Counted from the stretch's first letter, positions 23,338-32,072 are shown. The stretch: 32,128 nt of DNA from Castellaniella ginsengisoli (GCF_039523235.1 NZ_BAAAEX010000012.1); one strand, 5' to 3'. A program made the numbers and translations. The notes: generated by a model not told the origin, from the sequence alone.

Positions 23338-24792
23338 ATGAAACTTGTTGAACCGGGCCTGGATGCCCTGAATACCGCCCGGACGTTGTTGCTGGAGCCG
23401 TGGGGGCTGGATGAGTCCCATCTGGCGCGCGCGCTGTCCGATATCCACAGTCATCGTGTCGATTATTCCGATCTGTATTTCCAATATAGCTGCTCCGAAG
23501 GCTGGAGCCTCGAAGAGGGGATCGTCAAGACCGGCAGCTTTTCCATCGACCAGGGGGTGGGCGTGCGGGCCGTCAGCGGCGAAAAGACCGCTTTCGCCTA
23601 TTCCGACAGCTTGTCGCCCGACGCCTTGATGTCCTCGGCCCGGGCGGTGCGCACGATTGCGCGCCAGGGCGCCGGCCGGCGCCGCGTCGACGGCGGGATC
23701 GAAACACCGCATCGCCTGTACGCGGCCGTCAATCCGGTGGATTCGCTGTCGGCCCCCGACAAGGTCGCCCTGCTCGAACGCATCGAGCGCATGGCGCGCG
23801 CCGCCGATCCGGAAATCATTCAGGTCATGGCCGGACTGGCCGCTGAGTACGACGTCATCCTGGTCGCCGGCAGCGACGGCCGGCTGGTGGCCGACGTGCG
23901 CCCCCTGGTGCGCCTGTCCCTGACGGTCATTGCCGAACGCAAGGGCCGGCGGGAAATGGGCCACGGCGGCGGGGGCGGGCGTACCGGCCTGGCGTATTTC
24001 ACCGACGAGGTGCTGCGCGGCTATGTCGAGCGTGCGGTGCATGAGGCCCGGGTCAATCTCGAAGCGCGCCCCGCGCCGGCGGGCCAGATGACGGTGGTGC
24101 TGGGCTCGGGCTGGCCCGGCATCCTGCTGCACGAGGCGGTCGGCCATGGTCTGGAAGGCGACTTCAACCGCAAGGGGTCCAGCGTGTTTTCCGGCCGCAT
24201 CGGCGAGCGCGTCGCTTCGCGCGGCGTCACGGTGGTGGACGACGGCACGCTGGCGGATCGGCGCGGTTCCTTGAATGTGGACGATGAAGGCCATCCCACT
24301 CAGCGCAACGTCCTGATCGAGGACGGCATCCTGCGCGGCTACATGCAGGATTCCATGAATGCCCGCCTGATGAAGCAGGCGCCCACCGGCAACGGCCGGC
24401 GCGAGTCCTACGCGCACCTGCCCATGCCGCGCATGACCAATACCTACATGCTGGCCGGCCGCGACGACCCCAAGGACATCATCGCCTCGGTGGATCGCGG
24501 GCTGTACGCCGTCAATTTCGGCGGCGGCCAGGTAGACATCACCAGCGGCAAGTTCGTGTTTTCGGCATCCGAAGCCTATCTGATCGAAAACGGCCGCGTC
24601 ACCCATCCCGTCAAGGGCGCGACGCTGATCGGCAGCGGTCCCGAGGCCATGGGCCGCATCGGCATGATCGGCAACGACCTGGCCCTGGATTCGGGTGTGG
24701 GCACCTGCGGCAAGGAAGGCCAGAGCGTGCCTGTCGGCGTCGGCATGCCGACCCTGCGCATCGACGGCCTGACCGTCGGCGGTACGGCGTAG
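23338..24792 (+). CDS. tldD: Metalloprotease subunit TldD
   Basis: A 484-residue cytoplasmic subunit of the TldD/TldE protease, known to process ribosomally made peptides such as microcin B17 and CcdA. The zinc motif HEAVGH (265-270) sits in ILLHEAVGHGLEGDF. Also seen are SLEEGIVKTGSFSIDQGVGVRAVSG, shortened here to its core DQGVGVRAVSGEKT (71-84), and the C-terminal GVGTCGKEGQSVPVGVG with the conserved cysteine. The frame can begin at a TTG at 23317, but the ATG at 23338 gives the family length (E. coli 481). A TldE/PmbA partner is not in this window. Confidence 0.94.
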   Translation: MKLVEPGLDALNTARTLLLEPWGLDESHLARALSDIHSHRVDYSDLYFQYSCSEGWSLEEGIVKTGSFSIDQGVGVRAVSGEKTAFAYSDSLSPDALMSSARAVRTIARQGAGRRRVDGGIETPHRLYAAVNPVDSLSAPDKVALLERIERMARAADPEIIQVMAGLAAEYDVILVAGSDGRLVADVRPLVRLSLTVIAERKGRREMGHGGGGGRTGLAYFTDEVLRGYVERAVHEARVNLEARPAPAGQMTVVLGSGWPGILLHEAVGHGLEGDFNRKGSSVFSGRIGERVASRGVTVVDDGTLADRRGSLNVDDEGHPTQRNVLIEDGILRGYMQDSMNARLMKQAPTGNGRRESYAHLPMPRMTNTYMLAGRDDPKDIIASVDRGLYAVNFGGGQVDITSGKFVFSASEAYLIENGRVTHPVKGATLIGSGPEAMGRIGMIGNDLALDSGVGTCGKEGQSVPVGVGMPTLRIDGLTVGGTA

Positions 24793-24798
24793 TTCGTT

Positions 24799-24825
24799 CC
24801 GGGCCGGCCCTGGGCAACGGCCCGG
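24799..24825. terminator. GC-rich stem-loop between convergent tldD and pncB
   Basis: An 8-bp perfect stem (CCGGGCCG at 24799-24806 with CGGCCCGG at 24818-24825) closes an 11-base loop in the 45-bp gap between two convergent genes. No T-run of useful length follows on either strand, so it is a poor intrinsic terminator and may only protect the mRNA ends. Confidence 0.35.
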
Positions 24826-24837
24826 CCGGCAGCCGTT

Positions 24838-26058
24838 TCAGCGCCCGGGCTGCGTTTCGACGCGCCCGAACACCTGGCGCAGATAAGCCAGGAAAGTCTC
24901 GTCGGTGCAATGAACCTTGCCCGGGCTGTCGGGCAGTTTGGCCGTCGACATGCCGTTGCACCGGAACAGCTTCATGACGATGTTCAGCGGCTTGAGCCCC
25001 AGGTCGTTGGTCAGGCTGGTGCCGATGCCGAAGGCCGGCTGCACCCGGTCGGCAAAGTGCCGGTACAGGGCCAGCGCACGCGGCAGGTCCAGCCCGTCCG
25101 AAAAGACGAAACGCTTGCCCGCCGGGTCGATGCGCAGCGACTGGTAGTGGGCGATGGCCCGTTCTCCCCAGGCGACCGGATCGCCGGAATCATGGCGCAG
25201 CCCATCGAACAGCTTGGCGAAATACAGATCGAAATCCGCCAGGAAGGCGTCCATGCCCACCACATCGGTCAAGGCGATGCCCAGATCGCCCCGATATTCC
25301 TGGACCCAGTCCTCCAGCGCCGCGCGCTGGAAATCGCGCAACCGGACCTTGCCGAAAGCCTGATAGGACTGCAGGTATTCGTGGGCCATGGTCCCCACGG
25401 GCACCAATCCCAGGGCGCGCGCCAGAGTGACGTTCGACGTGCCGGTGATCGTCTGCGGCGCAGCCTGGTGAAGGGTCTCCACGACCTCTGCTTGCCAGGC
25501 GCGGGAAAATCGCCGTCGCGAGCCGAAATCCGAAATCTGCAGAGGAAAACGCCGGGCCGGCTCGCGGCTGAAATCCCGCAGCAGGGCGATCTTGCCCTGT
25601 AACCGGCGGCGGCCTTCGGCCAGCACGTCCGGGCTTTGCAGGCAGCGGAAATACAGTTCGTTGACGATGGCCAGCACGAAGACTTCGAAGGCCATGACGT
25701 GGACTTGCGGGCCATGCGCGATGATCTCCAGCGCGTCGCCTTGGGTCGAAACCTGGATGAAGCGGCGCTGAAAGTGGAACAGCGACAGGAAATCGACGAA
25801 GTCGGGCTTGATGTAGCGCAGTCCGCGCAGATACTCGAGTTCTTCCGCTTGAAAGCGCAGCGTGCAGAGATGGTCGAGCTGCCGTTCGATCTCTGGCGCC
25901 AGTGCGGCAAGCGGGCGCTCAGGGCGTTCGCGGCAGATGAAGCGGTATTCGGCCTGCGCGGCCGGATGGCGGTGCAGCATGGCCTGCCACATCGTGAATT
26001 TGTACAGATCGGTATCCAGCAGGGATTCGATCACGGGGACGAACGTTTCGGTCGGCAT
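24838..26058 (-). CDS. pncB: Nicotinate phosphoribosyltransferase PncB
   Basis: A 406-residue cytoplasmic enzyme of NAD salvage that makes nicotinate mononucleotide from nicotinate and PRPP with ATP hydrolysis. SLLDTDLYKFTMWQAMLH (12-29), the DFGSRRRFS segment (177-185), TGTSNV and the histidine H226 in GTMAHEYLQSYQ, whose counterpart is phosphorylated in the known enzymes, are all present, as are FSDGLDLPRAL and FGIGTSLTNDLG. Length equals the E. coli enzyme within a few residues. It is transcribed leftward, downstream of tRNA-Thr but separated from it by a terminator, so it should have its own promoter in the ~80-bp gap. Confidence 0.96.
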   Translation of the reverse strand: MPTETFVPVIESLLDTDLYKFTMWQAMLHRHPAAQAEYRFICRERPERPLAALAPEIERQLDHLCTLRFQAEELEYLRGLRYIKPDFVDFLSLFHFQRRFIQVSTQGDALEIIAHGPQVHVMAFEVFVLAIVNELYFRCLQSPDVLAEGRRRLQGKIALLRDFSREPARRFPLQISDFGSRRRFSRAWQAEVVETLHQAAPQTITGTSNVTLARALGLVPVGTMAHEYLQSYQAFGKVRLRDFQRAALEDWVQEYRGDLGIALTDVVGMDAFLADFDLYFAKLFDGLRHDSGDPVAWGERAIAHYQSLRIDPAGKRFVFSDGLDLPRALALYRHFADRVQPAFGIGTSLTNDLGLKPLNIVMKLFRCNGMSTAKLPDSPGKVHCTDETFLAYLRQVFGRVETQPGR

Positions 26059-26140
26059 GCCTGGGCGGCCCGCAGGTGGACGATGACGTCCATGTTAGCG
26101 GATTGCGAGGGGGGCGACCGGTGCGCGGCGATCAAAAACA

Positions 26141-26170
26141 AAAAGGCCTGTCGAGTCGGACAGGCCTTTT
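26141..26170 (-). terminator. Intrinsic terminator after tRNA-Thr
   Basis: A perfect 12-bp stem (26141-26152 with 26159-26170, AAAAGGCCTGTC and its complement) has a 6-base loop. On the minus strand the right arm ends in TTTT and continues TGTTTTTGAT, giving a long U-tract. It begins nine bases after the encoded CCA of the tRNA gene. Confidence 0.92.
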
Positions 26171-26178
26171 CTTGAATC

Positions 26179-26254
26179 TGGTGCCGGCTAGAGGAGTCGA
26201 ACCCCCGACCTTCTCATTACGAATGAGCTGCTCTACCAACTGAGCTAAGCCGGC
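26179..26254 (-). tRNA. tRNA-Thr (anticodon CGT)
   Basis: On the minus strand 76 bases fold as a complete tRNA with encoded CCA. The 7-bp acceptor stem is GCCGGCT/AGCCGGC, the D-arm GCTC/GAGC has loop AGTTGGTA, the anticodon loop TTCGTAA gives CGT at 34-36, and the T-arm loop is TTCGACT. The 27-43 position is a G-A mismatch, as in E. coli tRNA-Thr(CGT), to which the whole sequence is very similar. It reads ACG codons. Confidence 0.97.
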
Positions 26255-26324
26255 GACGGCGGATGCGTAGGCATCCCGCCGATCTGGCGATCAGGCAAAT
26301 TCTTGCCCATCACCAAAGCCAGCC

Positions 26325-26354
26325 ATTGTACATGAATTTTTTTATGAATTGGAA
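26325..26354 (-). promoter_or_regulatory. Candidate promoter of tRNA-Thr
   Basis: On the minus strand, TTCCAA (26354-26349), 18 bases rich in A and T, and TACAAT (26330-26325) precede the tRNA gene. The -10 box matches the consensus at five of six positions; the -35 is weak. The tRNA 5' leader would be about 64 bases. Confidence 0.45.
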
Positions 26355-26440
26355 GGCCGCGCTTCCGGCGAAAGGGCGCCCCGCGAGGTCCGGGCGCCGT
26401 CATAATATGAGAATTGAGTCTCTGTTCGAGCGAGGTCGGG

Positions 26441-26809
26441 ATGAGTTGGGTCCAGGGGTTGATGGTGGCGGCGGCCGTGCTGCCGTATGGGGCCGCGCTG
26501 GCGGCCAAGGCCGGCGGCCGGCGGTTCGACAATAACGATCCGCGTCCTTGGCTGGCCGCCCAGCAAGGCTGGCGGGCGCGGGCCAATGCCGCACAGGCCA
26601 ATCTGTTCGAGGGCCTGCCCTTTTTCTACGCAGCGGTGTTGTATGCCTTGTATGCCGGAGCGCAGCAGGACGGGCTGGCGGGATTGATGGGCGCCTGGGT
26701 GGCCCTGCGGGTGGTGTATGTCCTGGCGTATGTGCTGGGGCGCGGGACGGTGAGATCGATCGTGTGGGCCGCCGCGCTGGCGGTCAATTTGGCCATCCTG
26801 TGGGCTTGA
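26441..26809 (+). CDS. MAPEG family membrane protein
   Basis: A 122-residue inner-membrane protein with four hydrophobic segments, of the MAPEG family (membrane-associated proteins in eicosanoid and glutathione metabolism). The signature RANAAQANLFEGLPFF (about 47-62) ends the first loop and starts the second helix and matches the family motif. DNNDPRPW occurs in the first loop. Bacterial members are mostly uncharacterised, some with glutathione transferase activity. An in-frame TTG at 26414 is also possible; the ATG at 26441 starts directly before the first helix. It stands alone, divergent from the tRNA and convergent with the AI-2E permease gene. Confidence 0.86.
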   Translation: MSWVQGLMVAAAVLPYGAALAAKAGGRRFDNNDPRPWLAAQQGWRARANAAQANLFEGLPFFYAAVLYALYAGAQQDGLAGLMGAWVALRVVYVLAYVLGRGTVRSIVWAAALAVNLAILWA

Positions 26810-26860
26810 TGCCGCGGGCGGCCGGCCCGCGCACCAGCGGCCTGCGTTGGCGAAGCGGAT

Positions 26861-27967
26861 TCAGGCGCCCGGATCCGGCTTGTCCATGGATCGCCGTGCT
26901 TCCTGTTGCAGCCCGAGCTGGTGCTGGGCGACCGCATCGGGGAACAGGTCCCAGCAGGCCATGCACAGCGCGGCGAACAGCGGCCCGATGACAAACCCGT
27001 TCAGGCCGAACACCGACAAGCCGCCCAGAGTGGAAATCAGCACCACATAGTCGGGCAGCTTGGTGTCCTTGCCCACCAGGATGGGACGCAGCAGATTGTC
27101 GAGCAGCCCGATGACCAGCACGCCGAACAGAATCAGGACGACGCCTTGCCACAGGGCGCCGGTCACCAGGAAATAGACGGCGACCGGCACCCAGATCAGC
27201 GAGGCGCCCACCGCCGGCAGCAAGGACAGGAAGGCCATGATCACCCCCCAGAACAGCGATCCCTGGATGCCCAGAAAGGCGAACATCAGCCCTCCCAGCA
27301 GCCCCTGGGCGGCGGCGATGACGATGTTGCCCTTGACCGTGGCGCGCACCACCGTGGCGAATTTCTGGAACAGGCCGTGACGGTGCGAGTCCTCCAGCGG
27401 GATCAGGCGTTTGAGCTTGGGTACGATGGCGGGGCCGTCGCGCAGCAGAAAGAACAGCAGATACAGCATGATGCCCAGGCCGACCACGAACTGGAAGGTA
27501 TTCTGGCCGACGCTGACCGCCTGCTTGGCCATGAACTGGCTGGCCTGCAGCGCGCCGGCCGAGAGCTTTTCGCGGATGCTGAGCAGGTCGCCCAGCCCGA
27601 AGGAATCAAGCCAGCCGTGCACCGAAGGCGGCAGGGCGCCGACGATCTGCTCGTAGTAGCCGCCCAGGTTCATCTGGCCGGAATTGATGCGGGAATACAG
27701 CCCGGCGACCTCGTTGGCGAGGGCCGCGGTAATGAACAGCATCGGCAGGATCACGATCAGCGTGATGCACAGCAGTGTCAGGAAGGCGGCAAGATTGGGG
27801 CTGCGCCCGCCCAGCAGGCGCAGCAGGCGCCGGTGCAGCGGGTTGAAGATCACCGCCAGCACGCCTCCCCAGAAGATCGCCGCATAGAAGGGCAGCAGAA
27901 TGCTGATGAAAGCGATCGAGACGGCGGTCAGCAGCAGGAGAAAGCTGCGGAAGTGCAGAGTGGGCAT
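26861..27967 (-). CDS. AI-2E family transporter (PerM/YdiK-like permease)
   Basis: A 368-residue inner-membrane protein with about eight hydrophobic segments. It follows the family plan: an N-terminal pair of helices (LLLPFYAAIFWGGVLAVIF), a helix near 64-85, a soluble stretch (about 88-160) and a C-terminal bundle with GLLGGLMFAFLGIQGSLFWGV, LSLLPAVGASLIWVPVA and LGGLSVFGLNGFVIGPL, each named only by its core here. The family is named after an autoinducer-2 exporter claim, but members include ion antiporters, so the substrate is unknown. It lies 24 bp after the DUF3422 gene on the same strand, probably one transcript. No strong ribosome site is seen. Confidence 0.88.
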   Translation of the reverse strand: MPTLHFRSFLLLLTAVSIAFISILLPFYAAIFWGGVLAVIFNPLHRRLLRLLGGRSPNLAAFLTLLCITLIVILPMLFITAALANEVAGLYSRINSGQMNLGGYYEQIVGALPPSVHGWLDSFGLGDLLSIREKLSAGALQASQFMAKQAVSVGQNTFQFVVGLGIMLYLLFFLLRDGPAIVPKLKRLIPLEDSHRHGLFQKFATVVRATVKGNIVIAAAQGLLGGLMFAFLGIQGSLFWGVIMAFLSLLPAVGASLIWVPVAVYFLVTGALWQGVVLILFGVLVIGLLDNLLRPILVGKDTKLPDYVVLISTLGGLSVFGLNGFVIGPLFAALCMACWDLFPDAVAQHQLGLQQEARRSMDKPDPGA

Positions 27968-27991
27968 GGTCGGACAGTGTGGTGGAGGGCG

Positions 27992-29281
27992 TCAATGACG
28001 CCGGGCGTTGCGGATGCGGTAGGCGATCGCGCCGATGATCAGCGCCGCGATCGGCGTGCCGGCCAGCAGGGCCGTGCGGGGCGACAGCTCGAATCCCAGT
28101 GTGAGCACGCCTTGATACACCAGCTTGAACAGGCTGAATAGATAATAGCTGATGGCGATGATGGACAGGCCTTCCACCGCCTTCTGGATTTTGATCTGCG
28201 TGTCGGCGCGGGTGCTCAGGTTCTGCAGGATCTGGCTGTTCTGTTCCTCCATCTCGACCTGGACGCGGGCCTGCAACAGATTGCTCAGGTGGGATACGGC
28301 GCTGCCGATGCGGCCCAGGCGCTGGTCGGTCGAGGCGCAGTAGCGCACCGTCGGGCGAAAACGCTGGGCGATGAAGGTGCCCAGTTGCTGGCAATCGCCG
28401 GTGCGGCTTTCGTGCAATTCGGCGATGCGCTCGAAGACCAGTTGGGCGTAGGCCTCGGTGGCGCTGAAACGCAATCGCGTGCGGGCGCCAGTCTGGGTGA
28501 TCAGGGCCGACAGGCGGGTGATGCGCTCCAGCAGCGCTTTGATGTCCTGGGGTTCCGCGCGGGTGTTGGCGTCGGACAAGGCGACCAGCTCTTGTTCGTA
28601 CTGCCGCAGCTCTGTGCTCAAGGCGCGGGCGACGGGCAGAGTCAGCGACGCCATCAGGCGGTAGGTTTCCACTTCGAGCAGGCGGCGCACCATGCGGCCC
28701 AGGCGCCGGCCGTCGAACTGGCGGTTGAGCACCAGCATGCGGTTCAACCCGTTGCCGTTCAGGCGAAGATCGCTCCAGACGGTGGCTTTGCCGTCATCCA
28801 GGTTGGAGCCGACGGGATCCTTGAACCCGTAGTCGTCGATCGATCCGCGCCAACTGGCTTCCGATTCGATGCAGACTTGATCGGCATTGATCAGCAGGGC
28901 GCTGTGGGTTTCGGCAATCTCGGCCAGTACGGGCGGCAAGGCGGCCCAGGGCGTGGCCTGGGAGCCGGGCATCACCAGGGTCAGCGTCAGGAATTCGGTG
29001 TGCCGTTCCCATTTCAGCCGCGCGCCGCCCACGGGAAACTCGCCCTGGGGCAGCGTGGGGTCGGCCAGCGCGACGTGACGGTCGCACAGCGAGCGGACGA
29101 TGGTTTCCGCCGCCTCGTGTTCGTCCAGGAAAGCCAGGTGGAACACCTGGGCGGGCGCCTCGAAGTACATCGAGGGTCGGGCGTGCAATTCGTTATGCAG
29201 GGCGTGGCGGTGCGGATGCATGCGGCGGATTGGTGAGGGAAGCGGGTCGTGGAAAAGGAAACCAGTGTATCGGAAGTCCAT
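27992..29281 (-). CDS. DUF3422 family protein with C-terminal membrane helices
   Basis: A 429-residue protein of the DUF3422 family, of unknown function. The N-terminal landmark HALHNELHARPSMYF (26-40) is characteristic. GSNLDDGKATVWSDLRL and RMVRRLLEVETYRLMASL follow, then a long helical region, and two hydrophobic segments at the C-terminus (IIAISYYLFSLFKLVYQG and LAGTPIAALIIGAIAY), the shape seen in large membrane-anchored cytoplasmic proteins. The frame is open to 29992, but upstream sequence overlaps the DUF488 gene. ATG 29281 is preferred; ATG 29221 (MHPHRHALHN) is an alternative. It lies 35 bp after the DUF488 gene and 24 bp before the AI-2E gene. Confidence 0.85.
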   Translation of the reverse strand: MDFRYTGFLFHDPLPSPIRRMHPHRHALHNELHARPSMYFEAPAQVFHLAFLDEHEAAETIVRSLCDRHVALADPTLPQGEFPVGGARLKWERHTEFLTLTLVMPGSQATPWAALPPVLAEIAETHSALLINADQVCIESEASWRGSIDDYGFKDPVGSNLDDGKATVWSDLRLNGNGLNRMLVLNRQFDGRRLGRMVRRLLEVETYRLMASLTLPVARALSTELRQYEQELVALSDANTRAEPQDIKALLERITRLSALITQTGARTRLRFSATEAYAQLVFERIAELHESRTGDCQQLGTFIAQRFRPTVRYCASTDQRLGRIGSAVSHLSNLLQARVQVEMEEQNSQILQNLSTRADTQIKIQKAVEGLSIIAISYYLFSLFKLVYQGVLTLGFELSPRTALLAGTPIAALIIGAIAYRIRNARRH

Positions 29282-29316
29282 GCCGGGCAGGATGGAAAGC
29301 GGAAAACGCCCCGGAT

Positions 29317-29856
29317 TCAGACCCCGGGCCCTGGATAGACGACCGAGCCATCGCCGCGGACCTGCGCGCCCGGTGTGAGGCTGGCCGGTGTCAGCCGTCC
29401 GGCGCCCATGATGTGGAGCACGGGGATGTTTCGGGCGATCAGGTGGTCGGAGACGATGCGCCGGTGGCAGCGCCACCAGACCGCTTCGGCGCACATCATG
29501 GCGGTGGGCTGAGCCTGGCCCCGTTCGATCAGCGCCTCCAGCGCCTGGCGGAACGTTTCGCCCAGGGCGTAGTCGGCATAGTGATGGAAACTGTCGTTTT
29601 CCCAGTAGCCGTTGGCGGCGGACGGCACGGTTTTCGATTGGCCTCGCAGACCGCCCAGACCGGCCATATGGACGTACGCGATGCCGTGCGCCGCCAGGGC
29701 TTCGGGCAAGGTATCCCGGTTGAATTGCGGGTTGGACCGAGAGCGGGGCACGGTGCGGATGTCGGCCAGGCACGTGATGCCGGTTCGGGCCAGCAAAGCG
29801 ATGAAATCGTCCAGGCTGTGGTTCGAATGGCCGATGGTATAGAGGGGTTTTGCCAT
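29317..29856 (-). CDS. DUF488 domain protein
   Basis: A 179-residue cytoplasmic protein of the DUF488 family. It begins with the family motif YTIGHSNHSLDDFIALL (6-22), followed by LADIRTVPRSRSNPQFN (31-47), GGLRG and the conserved C-terminal block MCAEAVWWRCHRRIVSDHL (120-138) with a cysteine pair and a histidine-arginine cluster. The family is widespread and of unknown function; the conserved Asp, Arg, Cys and His suggest an enzyme. It is first in a minus-strand group with DUF3422 and the AI-2E permease, and divergent from hslR. Confidence 0.88.
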   Translation of the reverse strand: MAKPLYTIGHSNHSLDDFIALLARTGITCLADIRTVPRSRSNPQFNRDTLPEALAAHGIAYVHMAGLGGLRGQSKTVPSAANGYWENDSFHHYADYALGETFRQALEALIERGQAQPTAMMCAEAVWWRCHRRIVSDHLIARNIPVLHIMGAGRLTPASLTPGAQVRGDGSVVYPGPGV

Positions 29857-29942
29857 GGGATCGACGATAATCCTTGCTGCGGGCGATGGACAAGCCGGGG
29901 CGGCGCGCGTCCCGGCCGCCTGACGGACGAAAGGGAGGTGCG

Positions 29943-30326
29943 ATGGACAAGATGAGGCTGGACAAGTGGCTGTGGGCCGCCCGTTTCTTCAAGACCCGCA
30001 GTCTGGCGACTCAGGAGATCCATGCCGGGCGGGTGCTGGCCGGCGGCCAGCCGGCCAAGCCCGCCCGCGAGATTACCGTGGATGATCGGATCGAAGTGCG
30101 CCGTCCAGGCCAGCCTCCGCTGCAGGTCCGGGTGCGTGCGCTCAGCCTGGTGCGCGGGCCTGCGGCCAAGGCCGCTCTGTTGTACGAGGAAACCCCCGAG
30201 AGTGTGGCGGCGCGCGAACAGGCGGCCGAAATGCGCCGCCTGGCGCCCGAACCCGCTCGTGATTTCGAGGAAGGGCGCCCCACCAAGCGCGACCGGCGGC
30301 AGATGGACCGGTGGCGGGGGCGGTGA
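29943..30326 (+). CDS. hslR: S4-domain RNA-binding heat shock protein Hsp15
   Basis: A 127-residue RNA-binding protein that, in E. coli, binds stalled 50S subunits carrying nascent chains and helps recycle them. The S4 fold is at about 4-60: MRLDKWLWAARFFKTRSLA, GRVLAGGQPAKPAREI and DDRIEVRR. The C-terminal tail is highly charged with arginines (RPTKRDRRQMDRWRGR). GGGAGGTG lies four bases before the ATG at 29943, which fixes this start over an in-frame upstream codon. Single gene, divergent from the DUF488 group. Confidence 0.93.
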   Translation: MDKMRLDKWLWAARFFKTRSLATQEIHAGRVLAGGQPAKPAREITVDDRIEVRRPGQPPLQVRVRALSLVRGPAAKAALLYEETPESVAAREQAAEMRRLAPEPARDFEEGRPTKRDRRQMDRWRGR

Positions 30327-30410
30327 GGCTTCTGGCGAGTTAAAGTCCCGTGCCGCCAGGAAATGGGTGGCTCATTGGCCGCGAAATTCCAGCCACTTCC
30401 CCTTTCTTTG

Positions 30411-32000
30411 TCACTCCAGGGCTTCCCCGGTTCGTCTCGGGCTGTTGTCTATTCGAAATACGCCGACGGTTTCGATGGCTCGCTGAGCGACGGCTTGAAT
30501 CTCATGAACGGTGGCTGCCATGGCGTTGGAAAAGCGAGCGTTCTCCTGGGTGTTCTTATCGATTTCGTGCACTGCTGCGCTGATCTGTGAAATGCCGGTG
30601 AGCTGTTCGGACATGGCCTCTTCAATCGTTTGCATCTCACGGTGAACATCTCGGATTCTGCACACTGTTTCCTGCATGATTTCGAGCGTCGATTCGGTCT
30701 TTTCATGACCGTCCTTGATCCGGAGTCGAGTATCCGCGATCAGCGCTGTAATTTCGGCGGCGGCGCGGGCGGTCCGCTGGGCGAGCGCCCGGACTTCCGA
30801 CGCGACGACTGCGAACCCTTTGCCTGCCGTTCCCGCCCTGGCGGCCTCGATCGCAGCATTCAACGACAGGATATTTGTTTGGAATGCAATGCCGTCGATC
30901 GTTTTGGTGATGTCGCCGATGCGATCCGAGGCCTGGTGAATGGATTCCATTGTGTTTCTCAGTTCATCAAGCGACCGCGCGCCCTTGTCGGTTGTTGTCA
31001 CTGCCTTGGCGGATGTGTTCGATGCATCCGCGGCCGCCTCGGTGGTTGTGCGTGCAACGGTGGTGATCTGTTCCAGGGCAGTTGCGGTTTGCGCAAGATT
31101 CTCCGCCTGGCTCTCCGTGCGGTGAGCCAGTTCGGCGATGCCGGCGGACATTCTGTTGACCATCGTGACGGTCTGAGCGTTCTGGTCCCGGGCATCTCGA
31201 ACGACCGATTTCAGATTGACGCTGACCTGCCCCAGCGCCCTTTGTAGTTGTCCATGCAGATCGCTGCGTGTGCTTGCGACTGTTTGGGTCAGGTCGCAGG
31301 CGGCGATCTGGTTCGTGGCCTCGATCAGCGTCTTCACGGGCGAGACCATCCGCGACCGCATCATGAGGGCGATGATTCCCAACACCGTCGTCGACACCAG
31401 AATGCCCGCCCAGGATGGCACCGAGCCGGTCCCTGCGAACCACATCGCAAGTCCTGTCGTCAGGCCCTGCACACACATCAATAGGGCCAAGGACGCGGAC
31501 AGATCGAGGCGGGACGCAGATTTTTTGAGCCGCCCCCACAAAGACCTCGTGATGACTTGGCCCTGACGGAATGTGGTGACGGGGCGGCCGCTCTCCCGTT
31601 CCTGCCGCATGCGTTCAAACAAGGCTTGCGCGATGTCGATCTGCTCGCGCGAGGCCTCTGTTCGCACCGACATATAGCTTACCGGGATGCCGTTATCGAG
31701 CAAGGGCGTGACATTGGCGGTGACCCAATAATGAGAACCATCCTTGCGCCGGTTTTTCAGAGTGGCGGACCACATTTTCCCCTGCCGGATGGTGTCCCAT
31801 AGGTCGCGAAAGGCCTCCTCCGGCACATCGGGATGGCGGATGATGTTATGGGGTTGGCCCAGCAGTTCTTCGGGTTCGAAGCCGCTGACTTTGATGAATC
31901 CCTCGTTGCAATAGAGGATTCGCCCTTTCTTGTCCGTGACCGAAACCAGGGTGGCGCCGCTGGGGAAAGGGTGCTCTTGGTTCGTGATGGGAAGGTTCAA
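30411..32000 (-). CDS. Methyl-accepting chemotaxis protein with N-terminal PAS domain (Aer-like)
   Basis: A receptor of 529 residues that signals to CheA. A PAS domain (about 9-115) opens with HPFPSGATLVSVTD, then GRILYCNEGFIKVSG and IIRHPDVPEEAF, as in Aer-type redox receptors. Two hydrophobic segments (about 166-189 and 197-214) anchor it, leaving almost no periplasmic part. A HAMP-like linker follows, then the signalling domain with its hairpin tip IDGIAFQTNILSLNAAIEAA (368-387). There is no CheR-binding pentapeptide at the end. The start at TTG 32000 has AGGGGG ten bases upstream and matches the family N-terminus; the in-frame ATG at 32060 would add 20 residues unlike the family and has no ribosome site. 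The gene is less GC-rich than its neighbours. Confidence 0.88.
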   Translation of the reverse strand: MNLPITNQEHPFPSGATLVSVTDKKGRILYCNEGFIKVSGFEPEELLGQPHNIIRHPDVPEEAFRDLWDTIRQGKMWSATLKNRRKDGSHYWVTANVTPLLDNGIPVSYMSVRTEASREQIDIAQALFERMRQERESGRPVTTFRQGQVITRSLWGRLKKSASRLDLSASLALLMCVQGLTTGLAMWFAGTGSVPSWAGILVSTTVLGIIALMMRSRMVSPVKTLIEATNQIAACDLTQTVASTRSDLHGQLQRALGQVSVNLKSVVRDARDQNAQTVTMVNRMSAGIAELAHRTESQAENLAQTATALEQITTVARTTTEAAADASNTSAKAVTTTDKGARSLDELRNTMESIHQASDRIGDITKTIDGIAFQTNILSLNAAIEAARAGTAGKGFAVVASEVRALAQRTARAAAEITALIADTRLRIKDGHEKTESTLEIMQETVCRIRDVHREMQTIEEAMSEQLTGISQISAAVHEIDKNTQENARFSNAMAATVHEIQAVAQRAIETVGVFRIDNSPRRTGEALE

Positions 32001-32072
32001 GCTGGACCAGCCCCCTGAAACACCGGACACAGTCACCCACTTAAAATAGCAGGTAGGCATACGACTGTGTTT

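Noticed and set aside
22837..24606. A 589-residue minus-strand frame opposite the nitrilase and tldD genes
   Set aside because: It spans two real genes on the other strand, is rich in His/Gln/Arg as shadow frames are, and shows no domain.
26906..28141. A 411-residue plus-strand frame opposite the AI-2E permease gene
   Set aside because: Its translation is a hydrophilic Gln/His/Asp-rich string, the usual complement of a membrane protein gene.
30330..30361. An imperfect 8-bp stem-loop between hslR and the chemotaxis receptor gene
   Set aside because: The loop is 16 bases and no T-run follows on either strand, so it is not a convincing terminator.
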